Of a stretch of 64,000 nucleotides of DNA, positions 26,031 through 33,674 are shown in pieces. Origin of the DNA: Paracoccaceae bacterium. GTDB taxonomy: Bacteria > Pseudomonadota > Alphaproteobacteria > Rhodobacterales > Rhodobacteraceae. The DNA lies in assembly GCA_027489355.1 (NCBI GenBank), contig JAIXZY010000077.1, positions 104,339 through 168,338 of the forward strand. Direction: 5' to 3'. Made by a program: the position numbers and the translations under genes. The notes beneath the pieces are model-generated. The model had not been told where the DNA came from. It did no database searches and was given only the letters and a program-made list of their open reading frames with translations. Each line of letters opens with the position of its first letter. Positions within the stretch are counted from its first letter, which is position 1.

Positions 26031-27263
26031 ATGACCGAAGTTGTCGTCATCGGGGCCGGGGTTGTCGGCCTCTCAGTCGCCCTGATGGCGCAGTCGCGGG
26101 GTCTTTCGGTCAATGTCGTTGACCGCGAAGGCCCGGCGGCAGGTGCCTCGGCCGGGAACGCCGGGGCCTTCGCCTTCACCGATATCCTGCCGCTGGCTTC
26201 GCCCGGCATCCTGAAGAAGGCGCCGAAGTGGCTTCTGGACCCCCTGGGTCCGCTGTCCATCCCGCCGGCCTATGCATTGCAGATCACGCCGTGGCTCTAT
26301 CGCTTCTGGCGCGCCTGTTCACCCCGGGCCGTTGCCGCCTCTGCCGCCGCGCAGACGGCGCTGATGGACCTGTCCCGGGATGAGCTGGAGCCCTTCCTGA
26401 CCGCCACCGGCACGATGCCGATGTTGCGCAAGGACGGGAACCTGCAGGTCTATGAATCGGACGCCGAGTTCCGCGCCTCGCTTTCCGGATGGGCCGCCCG
26501 GACGGCCCATGGGATCGAGTTCCGCCACATGGGCCCGGACGAGATGGCCGCGCTGCAACCCGGCCTTTCGCCACGTTTCATCAAGGGCACCTTCACCCCG
26601 GGCTGGTGGTCGATCGCCGACCCCAAGCTGTATGTGCTGGCCCTGGCCGACCGGTTCCGCGCCCAGGGCGGCACGATCCTGCGGGCCGAGGTGGTGGCTC
26701 TCAAACCGCAGGACGGCGGCGTGTCAATCCAGACCACGGCCGAGCCGATCAGGGCGGACAAGGTCGTCCTGTCGGCGGGAGCCTTCTCGCACCGCATCGC
26801 CGCGACGCTGGGTGAGCGCATCCCGCTGGAAACCGAACGCGGGTACAACACCACGCTTCCGCCCGATGCGCTGGACCTGCGCTGCCAGGTCACCTTCGGC
26901 GGCCACGGCTTCGTCATCTCGCGCCTGTCCACCGGCATCCGTGTCGGTGGGGCGGTAGAGCTGGGCGGCCTGTCGCTGCCGCCCAACTACAAGCGGTCCG
27001 AGGCGATGCTGCGGAAGGCCAAGGCCTTCCTTCCGGGGCTGAAGACCGAAGGTGGCACCCAGTGGATGGGCTTCCGCCCCTCGCTGCCGGACAGCCTGCC
27101 CGCTATCGGTCGTTCCCGGGCCTCTTCCCGGATCATCCACGCCTTCGGTCACGGCCACCTTGGCCTGACCCAAAGCGCCGGGACGGCGCGGCTCGTGGCC
27201 GACCTTCTGACCGCCACGACCCCGGCGCTGGACTTGGCGCCCTTCAACCCGCACAGGTTCTGA
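26031..27263 (+). CDS. FAD-dependent D-amino-acid (cis-4-hydroxy-D-proline) dehydrogenase
   Basis: A 410-residue DadA/DAO-type flavoprotein. The FAD-binding loop is VIGAGVVGLSVALMAQSRG at the N terminus, then a second FAD contact near SAGNAGAFAF. The C terminus closes with GHGHLGLTQSAGTARLVADL. These enzymes oxidise D-amino acids and pass electrons to the respiratory chain. Genome context points to cis-4-hydroxy-D-proline, the epimerase product. Its ATG follows the preceding stop by 1 nt, and 1 nt separates its stop from the epimerase start, so translation is coupled. Confidence 0.88.
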   Translation: MTEVVVIGAGVVGLSVALMAQSRGLSVNVVDREGPAAGASAGNAGAFAFTDILPLASPGILKKAPKWLLDPLGPLSIPPAYALQITPWLYRFWRACSPRAVAASAAAQTALMDLSRDELEPFLTATGTMPMLRKDGNLQVYESDAEFRASLSGWAARTAHGIEFRHMGPDEMAALQPGLSPRFIKGTFTPGWWSIADPKLYVLALADRFRAQGGTILRAEVVALKPQDGGVSIQTTAEPIRADKVVLSAGAFSHRIAATLGERIPLETERGYNTTLPPDALDLRCQVTFGGHGFVISRLSTGIRVGGAVELGGLSLPPNYKRSEAMLRKAKAFLPGLKTEGGTQWMGFRPSLPDSLPAIGRSRASSRIIHAFGHGHLGLTQSAGTARLVADLLTATTPALDLAPFNPHRF

Positions 27264-27264
27264 C

Positions 27265-28266
27265 ATGGCTGTATATACGTTCTCCTGCCTCGACGGGCAT
27301 ACCTGCGGCAACCCGGTCCGCCTGGTCTCGGGCGGCGGGCCGCGTCTTCAGGGCGCGACGATGCTGGACCGCCGCGCGCATTTCCTGCAGGAGTTCGACT
27401 GGATCCGCACCGGGCTGATGTTCGAACCGCGCGGGCATGACATGATGTCCGGCTCGATCCTCTATCCGCCCACGCGCGAGGATTGCGACGTCGGTGTGCT
27501 GTTCATCGAGACTTCGGGTTGCCTGCCGATGTGTGGGCATGGGCTGATCGGCACCGTGACGATGGGCCTGGAAAACGGTCTCATCACCCCGCGTGAGCCG
27601 GGTCGGCTGGCGGTGGATGCCCCGGCTGGCAAGGTGGAGGTCTCCTACCGGCAAGAGGGCCGCTTCGTCGAGGAAGTGCGGCTGACCAACGTGCCGGGTT
27701 TCCTTTATGCAGAAGGGCTGACCGCCGAGGTCGAGGGTCTGGGCGAGATCGTGGTGGATGTGGCCTATGGCGGCAACTTCTATGCCATCGTCGAGCCGCA
27801 GAAGAACTTCCGCGACATGGCCGATCACACGGCGGGCGAGCTTGTGGGCTGGTCGCCGAAGCTGCGTGCGGCGCTGAATGCGAAGTACGAGTTCGTGCAT
27901 CCCGAGCATCCGGCGATCAAGGGCCTCAGCCACATCCTGTGGACGGGGAAGCCCACGGTGCCGGGGGCGCACGCCCGCAACGCCGTGTTCTACGGCGAGA
28001 AAGCCATCGACCGCAGCCCCTGCGGTACCGGCACCTCGGCGCGCATGGCGCAGTTGGCTGCCAAGGGTAAGCTGAAGATCGGTGACGAGTTCCACCACGA
28101 AAGCATCATCGGCTCGATCTTCAAGGGCCGGGTCGAGGCGGCGGCGGCCGTGGCGGGGCGCGAGGCGATCGTCCCCTCCATCGCCGGCTGGGCGCGGCAG
28201 ACCGGGATCAACACGATCTTCATCGACGACCGCGACCCGTTCGCGCATGGGTTCGTGGTGAAATAG
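27265..28266 (+). CDS. 4-hydroxyproline 2-epimerase (proline racemase family)
   Basis: A 333-residue proline-racemase-fold enzyme. Both catalytic cysteines are present: Cys90 in MCGHG and Cys253 in SPCGTGTSA. As I recall, these are the positions reported for Brucella hydroxyproline epimerase. Two cysteines argue for racemase/epimerase rather than the dehydratase branch, which has Thr in one position. It converts trans-4-hydroxy-L-proline to cis-4-hydroxy-D-proline, the first pathway step, feeding the dehydrogenase encoded upstream. Val-Tyr-Thr at residues 3-5 is written GTA TAT ACG, giving the GTATATAC palindrome at 27271. Its 3' end converges on uvrC with a 15-bp gap. Confidence 0.92.
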   Translation: MAVYTFSCLDGHTCGNPVRLVSGGGPRLQGATMLDRRAHFLQEFDWIRTGLMFEPRGHDMMSGSILYPPTREDCDVGVLFIETSGCLPMCGHGLIGTVTMGLENGLITPREPGRLAVDAPAGKVEVSYRQEGRFVEEVRLTNVPGFLYAEGLTAEVEGLGEIVVDVAYGGNFYAIVEPQKNFRDMADHTAGELVGWSPKLRAALNAKYEFVHPEHPAIKGLSHILWTGKPTVPGAHARNAVFYGEKAIDRSPCGTGTSARMAQLAAKGKLKIGDEFHHESIIGSIFKGRVEAAAAVAGREAIVPSIAGWARQTGINTIFIDDRDPFAHGFVVK

Positions 28267-28281
28267 TCGACGGCGGCTGCC

Positions 28282-30138
28282 TCAGCCCTTGGCCGAGAAA
28301 TAGTCGGCGATGGTCTTGGCCATCGCCTGCGAAATCCCGTCGACGGCTTGCAGATCCTCGACCCTCGCCCGGGCCACGGCCTTGGCCGAGCCGAAATGCG
28401 CCAGCAGCGCGCGCTTGCGGGTGGCTCCGACGCCGGGAATGTCGTCCAGCGGCGTGAGGCTGACCGCCTTCGCCCTCTTGGCGCGGTGGGCGCCGATGGC
28501 CCAGCGGTGGGCCTCATCCCGGAGGCGCTGGATGAAGTAGAGGACCGGGTCGTTCCGCTGCAGGGCGAAGGGGCGTTCGCCGGGGCGGTGGAATTCCTCT
28601 TTCCCCGCGTCGCGGTCGATGCCCTTGGCGACGCCGACCATGGCAATGTCGTCCACGCCGAGTTCCGACATGATCTCGGCCACCGCCGACACCTGCCCCG
28701 CACCGCCGTCGATTAAAAGGAGGTCGGGCCACATGTCGGTCTTGCGGTCGGGGTCTTCCTTCAACAGGCGTTCGAAGCGGCGGGTCAGGACTTCCTTCAT
28801 CATGCCGAAATCGTCGGAGTTCGCCCCGGCCTCGGACCGGATGTTGAACTTGCGGTATTGCGACTTCAGGAAGCCCTCCGGCCCGGCGACGATCATCCCG
28901 CCGACGGCGTTGGTGCCCTGGATGTGACTGTTGTCGTAGACCTCGATCCGCTGCGGGGGGGCGTCGAGGTCGAAGGCTTCGGCGAGGCCGGTGAGGAGCT
29001 TGTTCTGCGTGGTGGACTCGGCCATCCGGCGGGCCAGGCTTTCGCGGGCGTTGCGGACCGCGTTTTCGACGAGTTCGGCCTTTTCGCCGCGCTGGGGAAC
29101 CGTGAGTTCGACCTTGCGGCCGGCGCGGGCGCTTAGGGCCTCACACACCAGGTCGGGGTTGTCGACGGGGTGGGAGAGGAGGATCAGGCGCGGTGGGTCC
29201 TTGTCGTCATAGAACTGGGTGAGGAAGGCCTCGAGGATTTCGGGCGCTTCGGCGCCGGCGCCGGTCTTGGGGTAGAAGTCGCGGTTGCCCCAGGACTGGT
29301 TGGCGCGGATGAAGAAGACCTGGACGCAAGCCTGGCCGTGTTCGAGGTGGAGCGCGACGACGTCGGCTTCACTGACGCCTTGCGGGTTGATGCCCTGCGA
29401 CTGCTGCACCTGGGTCAGCGCCTTGATCCGGTCGCGAAGGGCGGCGGCGCGTTCGAACTCCATCGCTTCACTGGCGGCCGCCATGTCGCGGGCGAGGTCG
29501 GCCTGGACCGAGGTGGTCTTGCCTTCAAGGAAGCGCTTGGCGTCGTCCACCAGCCCGGCATAGCCCTCGGGGGTGATCTTGCCGACGCAGGGGGCCGAGC
29601 AGCGCTTGATCTGGTATTGCAGGCAGGGGCGGGTGCGGCTGTCGAAGATGGAGTCAGAGCAGTTACGGAGAAGGAAGACCTTCTGCAGCTGGTTCAGCGT
29701 GCGATTGACGGCGCCCGCACTGGCGAAGGGGCCGAAATAGGCGCCTTTCTCGGCCTTCTTGCCGCGGTGCTTCTTGATCTGCGGAAAGGGGTGTTCCGAG
29801 GAGATCAGGATGTTCGGGAACGACTTGTCGTCGCGCAGCAGCACGTTGTAGCGGGGCTTCAGCTGCTTGATCAGGTTCTGTTCCAGCAGCAGCGCCTCAA
29901 GCTCCGTCCGCGTGGTCAGGAACATCATCGAGGCGGTTTCATGGATCATCCGGGCAATCCTGCCGGAATGTCCCGATGGGCGAGCATAATTGGAGACCCT
30001 CGCCTTGAGGTTGCGCGCCTTGCCGACGTACAGCACCTCGGACGCGGCGTTCAGCATCCGGTAGACCCCCGGCGAGCCGTCGAGAGTCTTCAGGTAATCC
30101 TGGATCACCTCATGTCCGCTGCGGGGTTTCTCGTCCAT
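28282..30138 (-). CDS. uvrC: excinuclease ABC subunit C
   Basis: A 618-residue nucleotide-excision-repair nuclease. The N-terminal GIY-YIG domain ([20 protein letters not shown]) makes the 3' incision. A Cys-rich segment ([18 protein letters not shown]) follows, then the UVR motif near residue 225 that contacts UvrB, and the RNase H-like domain for the 5' incision ([26 protein letters not shown]). Two helix-hairpin-helix motifs end the protein ([18 protein letters not shown]). It works with UvrA and UvrB, encoded elsewhere. Confidence 0.97.
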   Translation of the reverse strand: MDEKPRSGHEVIQDYLKTLDGSPGVYRMLNAASEVLYVGKARNLKARVSNYARPSGHSGRIARMIHETASMMFLTTRTELEALLLEQNLIKQLKPRYNVLLRDDKSFPNILISSEHPFPQIKKHRGKKAEKGAYFGPFASAGAVNRTLNQLQKVFLLRNCSDSIFDSRTRPCLQYQIKRCSAPCVGKITPEGYAGLVDDAKRFLEGKTTSVQADLARDMAAASEAMEFERAAALRDRIKALTQVQQSQGINPQGVSEADVVALHLEHGQACVQVFFIRANQSWGNRDFYPKTGAGAEAPEILEAFLTQFYDDKDPPRLILLSHPVDNPDLVCEALSARAGRKVELTVPQRGEKAELVENAVRNARESLARRMAESTTQNKLLTGLAEAFDLDAPPQRIEVYDNSHIQGTNAVGGMIVAGPEGFLKSQYRKFNIRSEAGANSDDFGMMKEVLTRRFERLLKEDPDRKTDMWPDLLLIDGGAGQVSAVAEIMSELGVDDIAMVGVAKGIDRDAGKEEFHRPGERPFALQRNDPVLYFIQRLRDEAHRWAIGAHRAKRAKAVSLTPLDDIPGVGATRKRALLAHFGSAKAVARARVEDLQAVDGISQAMAKTIADYFSAKG

Positions 30139-30438
30139 CGTTTACACTATTTCGATTCTCGGTTCGGGCTGCCACCAACGGGGGGCGTAGGCAAGAGCAA
30201 AGCTGTCCACGGAATCTGGGGATAACTCTGCGGAGAAGATTTCGGGATGCGGGATTTTTCCTTGTTTTTGGCCCGTTTCACGGGGTTGCACATTTTTTAG
30301 GCGGTTTTGTAACCACTTGCAATCAAACGAAAAATTTTCTTGGCTAACGCAAATCCCTGAATTTCCAAGCGAATTATGACGGTCCTGTGAACGTGTCGCG
30401 AGAAGTGGACAAGTTGACGCGACGGCCCGCTGGAAGGC
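30139..30438. other. AT-rich intergenic region upstream of uvrC
   Basis: This 300-bp gap is much more AT-rich than its surroundings, especially 30250-30370, which has several runs of four to six T or A. It should hold the uvrC promoter. Three sites resemble DnaA-box or W-box sequences: TGTCCAC at 30204, TGGGGATAA at 30217 and AAGTGGACA at 30403. No RNA gene is recognisable. Confidence 0.45.
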
Positions 30439-31212
30439 CTATTCCACGCCCAGAACGTCGGGCGTTTTCCAGCCGAGGTGCTGGCCCCCGTCGACCGGAA
30501 GGAAGGTGCCGGTCACGCCCGGACTGTCGAGGAAAAATCCCAGAGCGGCCGTAATGTCTTGCGGGTTGGCGCCCCGTTTCAGAACCGTCGCGGCGCGCTG
30601 GCGGGAGAAGTGGTCTTCTGTCTGCCGTGCGCCGCGAAGGGTCGGGCCTGGGCCGATGGCATTGACGCGGATATTCGGCGCCAGGCCCTGGGCGGCGGTC
30701 TGGGTCAGCGCCCAAAGACCCATCTTGGCGATGGTATAGGTGCTGAACTCCGGCGTCAGTTTCAGGATACGCTGGTCGATCATGTTGACGATCAGGCCCT
30801 TTGCCAGCGGCTCGCCGGCCTCATCCGTCCCGGCAGGCGGGCATTGGCGGGCGAAGGCCTGAGTCAGGACGTAGGGCGCGCGAAGATTGGATTCAATGTG
30901 CCGGTCCCAGCTTTGGCGGGTCGCGGTGTCGATGCGGTCGTACTCGAAGATCGCGGCGTTGTTGATCAGCACGGTCAGCGGACCCAGGCCCGCGGCTGCG
31001 GCAGGGACGAGGGCCTGCACCTGCGCCTCGTCGAGGAGGTCGGCCTGCAGCGCCAAGGCCTTGCGCCCCATCGCGCGGATCTCGGCGACCACGGCCTCGG
31101 CCGCGTCGGCAGAGGACGCGTAGTGCACTGCCACGTCGTGGCCGCGGCCTGCCAGGTAAAGCGCCATCGCGCGGCCCAGCCGCTTGCCCGCGCCCGTCAC
31201 CAGTGCCGTCAT
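30439..31212 (-). CDS. SDR family oxidoreductase, pteridine-reductase-like
   Basis: A 257-residue short-chain dehydrogenase. The cofactor loop reads TGAGKRLGRAMALYLAGRG, and the TGxxxRxG form followed by VAVHY is typical of FolM/PTR1 pteridine reductases rather than the usual TGxxxGxG. NNAAIFEYD and the catalytic Tyr-Lys in YTIAK are present, and PGPTLRG precedes the substrate lid. It may reduce dihydromonapterin or dihydrofolate, or another carbonyl. The frame continues upstream, but the start at 31212 overlaps the zinc-ribbon gene stop (ATGA) and matches the fold's first strand. Confidence 0.82.
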   Translation of the reverse strand: MTALVTGAGKRLGRAMALYLAGRGHDVAVHYASSADAAEAVVAEIRAMGRKALALQADLLDEAQVQALVPAAAAGLGPLTVLINNAAIFEYDRIDTATRQSWDRHIESNLRAPYVLTQAFARQCPPAGTDEAGEPLAKGLIVNMIDQRILKLTPEFSTYTIAKMGLWALTQTAAQGLAPNIRVNAIGPGPTLRGARQTEDHFSRQRAATVLKRGANPQDITAALGFFLDSPGVTGTFLPVDGGQHLGWKTPDVLGVE

Positions 31213-31394
31213 TTCGCCTTGCCCCCGCAGTCGCACGTCTTCTGACCGATCAGATAGCGCCCGCATTTGCCGCAGCGAGGGGGGCCAGAGCGTTTCTGCA
31301 TCACGCGAGGCAGGGCCGAGGGGAAGAAGGCGCGGCCGATCAGCGCGACGAGGACCATCGCCAGCAGGAACAGGAAGATGATCTTGACCAGCAT
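31209..31394 (-). CDS. small membrane-anchored zinc-ribbon protein
   Basis: A 61-residue protein. Residues 1-22 form a hydrophobic helix (MLVKIIFLFLLAMVLVALIG), followed by a basic linker and a compact metal site CGKCGRYLIGQKTCDCGG, with CxxC and CxC pairs. No family name comes to mind. It is sandwiched with no spacing between the S49 peptidase gene and the SDR gene, overlapping the latter by 4 nt, so it is translated as part of that operon. A role as an accessory subunit of the membrane peptidase is conceivable but unproven. Confidence 0.75.
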   Translation of the reverse strand: MLVKIIFLFLLAMVLVALIGRAFFPSALPRVMQKRSGPPRCGKCGRYLIGQKTCDCGGKAK

Positions 31395-32186
31395 CTAAAG
31401 CCCATACCGCGCCCAAAGCGCCCTGTCCTCGACCGCGCCGAGGGTTTCGTCGACCAGAGACAATCCGAACCGCTGGAAGAGGCTGCGCTTGCGGCCCAGG
31501 GGGATCAGGCGCACCTTGTCGCCGTACAGCTCTTTCAGCTTGGGCACCAGATGGGCAACGCCGTCGGTCAGGCCCAGGTCCACCGATTGCTGGCCGACCC
31601 AGATGTCGGCGTTGAACAGGTCCGCGCTGTCGTCCAGCCGGATGCCCCGGCTGCGGCGGACGTGGTCGATGAAGGCCTGGTGGATCGGGCCTTGCAAGGC
31701 CTTCAGCCTCTCGATGTCCTCGGGTTTCTGCGGCAGGAAGGGGTCTGCAAAGCTTTTCGACCGGCCTGCGGCGACGACGCGACGTTCCACCCCCTGACGC
31801 GCCATCAGTTCGGGGAAGCCGAAGCTGGCGAAGATCACGCCGATCGAGCCGACAAGGCTGCTCGGGTCCACCCAGATGTCATCGGCGGCGCAGGCCAGCC
31901 AGTAGCCGCCCGAGGCCGCGACATCCTCGACGAAGGCGTGGACCGGGACCTTCTTCTCGTCCGCCAGCCGCCGGATGCGCGCCGCGATCAGCGAGGACTG
32001 CACCGCCGATCCACCGGGGGAGTTGACCAGCAAGGCCACCGCCGCGGGCTTCATCTTGAAGGCCTTCTCGATCTGCGGGGCCAGCGCCTCGTCGTTAAGG
32101 GCGCGCGTGCCCGTGCCGATGGTGCCCGACAGGCGGATCACCGGGACAAGCGGCAGTTTCGGCAGGAAGGGGATGAAGCGGCGCAT
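31395..32186 (-). CDS. S49 family serine peptidase (SohB/SppA-like)
   Basis: A 263-residue peptidase of the signal-peptide-peptidase A fold. The catalytic Ser is in VAASGGYWLAC and the general-base Lys in GRSKSFADPF, and the oxyanion LLVNSPGGSAV is conserved. The protein starts with FIPFLPKLPLVPVIRLSG. The N-terminal membrane helix typical of SppA is weak, so it may be peripheral. These enzymes degrade leftover signal peptides or membrane-protein fragments. It heads a minus-strand operon with the zinc-ribbon protein and the SDR, and is divergent from the LysR gene. Confidence 0.88.
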   Translation of the reverse strand: MRRFIPFLPKLPLVPVIRLSGTIGTGTRALNDEALAPQIEKAFKMKPAAVALLVNSPGGSAVQSSLIAARIRRLADEKKVPVHAFVEDVAASGGYWLACAADDIWVDPSSLVGSIGVIFASFGFPELMARQGVERRVVAAGRSKSFADPFLPQKPEDIERLKALQGPIHQAFIDHVRRSRGIRLDDSADLFNADIWVGQQSVDLGLTDGVAHLVPKLKELYGDKVRLIPLGRKRSLFQRFGLSLVDETLGAVEDRALWARYGL

Positions 32187-32247
32187 GACGCCAGAGGTAA
32201 GCCGTCGGGGGCTTGCGGGCAAGGGCGGCTGGGGGCACCTTGGCGCG

Positions 32248-33129
32248 ATGATCGACAAGCTGGAAATGTTCATCGCGCTGGCGAAAGAGCGGCACTTTGG
32301 CCGCGCGGCCGAGGTCTGCGGGGTCACCCAGCCCTCGCTGTCGTCGGCGATCCGGCAGCTTGAGGACCAGTTGGGGGTGCAGCTGGTCTTTCGCGGCAGC
32401 CGGTTTCAGGGGCTGACGCCCGAGGGCCAGCGCGTGCTGGACCGCGCCTTGGGCATCGTGGGTGACGTCCGCGCGCTGAAGGACGAGATGCGCGTGGTGC
32501 GCACCGGCCTGTCGGGGAACCTGCGGATCGGGGTCATTCCCACGGCCCTCCCGATGGTCGCCGACCTGACCGGCCCTTTCACTCAGAAGCACCCGAACGT
32601 CCGCGTTTCCATCCTGTCGCGCACCAGCGTCGAAATCCTGACCGGGATCGAGGCTTTGGATCTGGAGGCCGGGATCACCTACCTGGACAACGAGCCGCTT
32701 GGTCGGGTGTCCCAGGTGCCTCTGTATACCGAGTTCTACCGGCTTCTGATCGCACCGGGGTCCGAACTGGCGTCGCGCCGGCATATCAGCTGGAACGATT
32801 TGTCCTCGGTTCCGCTGTGCCTCTTGACCTCCGACATGCAGAACCGCCGGATCGTCAACCAGCACCTGGGAGAGGCGGGGGTGGATGCCCAGCCGATGAT
32901 CGAATCGAATTCCACGATGGCGCTGGTGGCGCATGTGCTGACCGGCCGCTGGGCCTCGGTGGTGCCGAAGAAGTTGGCCGACATGTTCGTCGCGGACGGG
33001 CGGCTGCATTCCATCCCCATCGTCGAGCCCGAGGCAGAGCATACCGTCGGAATGATCGCCGCGCGGCGCGACCCGCAGACTCCGGTGCTGCAAGCCCTGA
33101 TCGACGAGGCGATCCGGCTGTTTCGATAG
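32248..33129 (+). CDS. LysR family regulator, probable FdsR-type regulator of formate dehydrogenase
   Basis: A 293-residue LysR regulator. The N-terminal winged helix-turn-helix is at about residues 1-60 (FIALAKERHFGRAAEVCGVTQPSLSSAIRQLE), followed by the linker helix and the two-lobed periplasmic-binding-like effector domain from about residue 90. It lies 86 bp upstream of fdsG on the same strand, the arrangement expected for a formate-responsive regulator. Its stop codon is part of a perfect dyad at 33124-33142 that may be its own binding site. Confidence 0.9.
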   Translation: MIDKLEMFIALAKERHFGRAAEVCGVTQPSLSSAIRQLEDQLGVQLVFRGSRFQGLTPEGQRVLDRALGIVGDVRALKDEMRVVRTGLSGNLRIGVIPTALPMVADLTGPFTQKHPNVRVSILSRTSVEILTGIEALDLEAGITYLDNEPLGRVSQVPLYTEFYRLLIAPGSELASRRHISWNDLSSVPLCLLTSDMQNRRIVNQHLGEAGVDAQPMIESNSTMALVAHVLTGRWASVVPKKLADMFVADGRLHSIPIVEPEAEHTVGMIAARRDPQTPVLQALIDEAIRLFR

Positions 33130-33174
33130 GCGTTGGCTATCGACTGACGGTATATCAACATTGAATCGCCTATC
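33124..33174 (+). promoter_or_regulatory. candidate LysR operator region of the fds operon
   Basis: Perfect arms CGATAG and CTATCG are spaced by 7 bp (33124-33142), with the T-N11-A spacing typical of LysR sites. A GATAGGCG half-site at 33125 is repeated in inverted form as CGCCTATC at 33167-33174. This lies 42-92 bp before fdsG. Confidence 0.5.
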
Positions 33175-33215
33175 AATCGGCGTATACCTCTGTATGCCAG
33201 CCAGAGGTTGCCCGC

Positions 33216-33674
33216 ATGCTCGATTCCCACGTTCAGACCGACCGGATTGCCGAGATCCTTGACGCTCATCTTGGGTTGGAGGGGCCGTTGCTGCCCATCC
33301 TCCACGCGATTCAGGAGGCGTTCGGTTACATTCCCGAAGGTGCCATCCCCCAGATCGCCAAGGCGCTGATGCTGTCCAAGGCCGAGGTGCATGGCGTCGT
33401 CAGCTTCTACCACGATTTTCGTGAAATGCCCGCCGGGCGGCATGTGCTGAAGCTCTGCCGGGCCGAGGCTTGCCAGACCATGGGCGCGGATGGGGTGGCG
33501 GACCGGATCAAGGCCGCGCTGGGGATCGACTGGCACGAGACCACGGCCGACGGCCGCGTGACGCTGGAGCCGGTCTTCTGCCTGGGCCTCTGCGCCTGCG
33601 GACCGGCGGCGATGGTCGACGGGCGGCTGGTGGGCCGCGTGGATGAATCGGTGGTCGCGGAGGTGGCGAAATGA
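33216..33674 (+). CDS. fdsG: NAD-dependent formate dehydrogenase gamma subunit
   Basis: A 152-residue thioredoxin-like [2Fe-2S] protein homologous to NuoE. The four cluster cysteines are in CRAEACQTMG and CLGLCACGPAAMV. It carries electrons between the FMN/NAD-binding beta subunit and the alpha subunit in the soluble cytoplasmic complex. First structural gene of the operon; its stop overlaps the fdsB start (ATGA). Confidence 0.95.
   Translation: MLDSHVQTDRIAEILDAHLGLEGPLLPILHAIQEAFGYIPEGAIPQIAKALMLSKAEVHGVVSFYHDFREMPAGRHVLKLCRAEACQTMGADGVADRIKAALGIDWHETTADGRVTLEPVFCLGLCACGPAAMVDGRLVGRVDESVVAEVAK

Noticed and set aside
30139-30438. Chromosomal replication origin
   Set aside because: Only three loose DnaA-like sites, no dnaA, parAB or hemE neighbours, and the plus strand looks G-rich on both sides in minus-strand genes, so there is no clear skew reversal.
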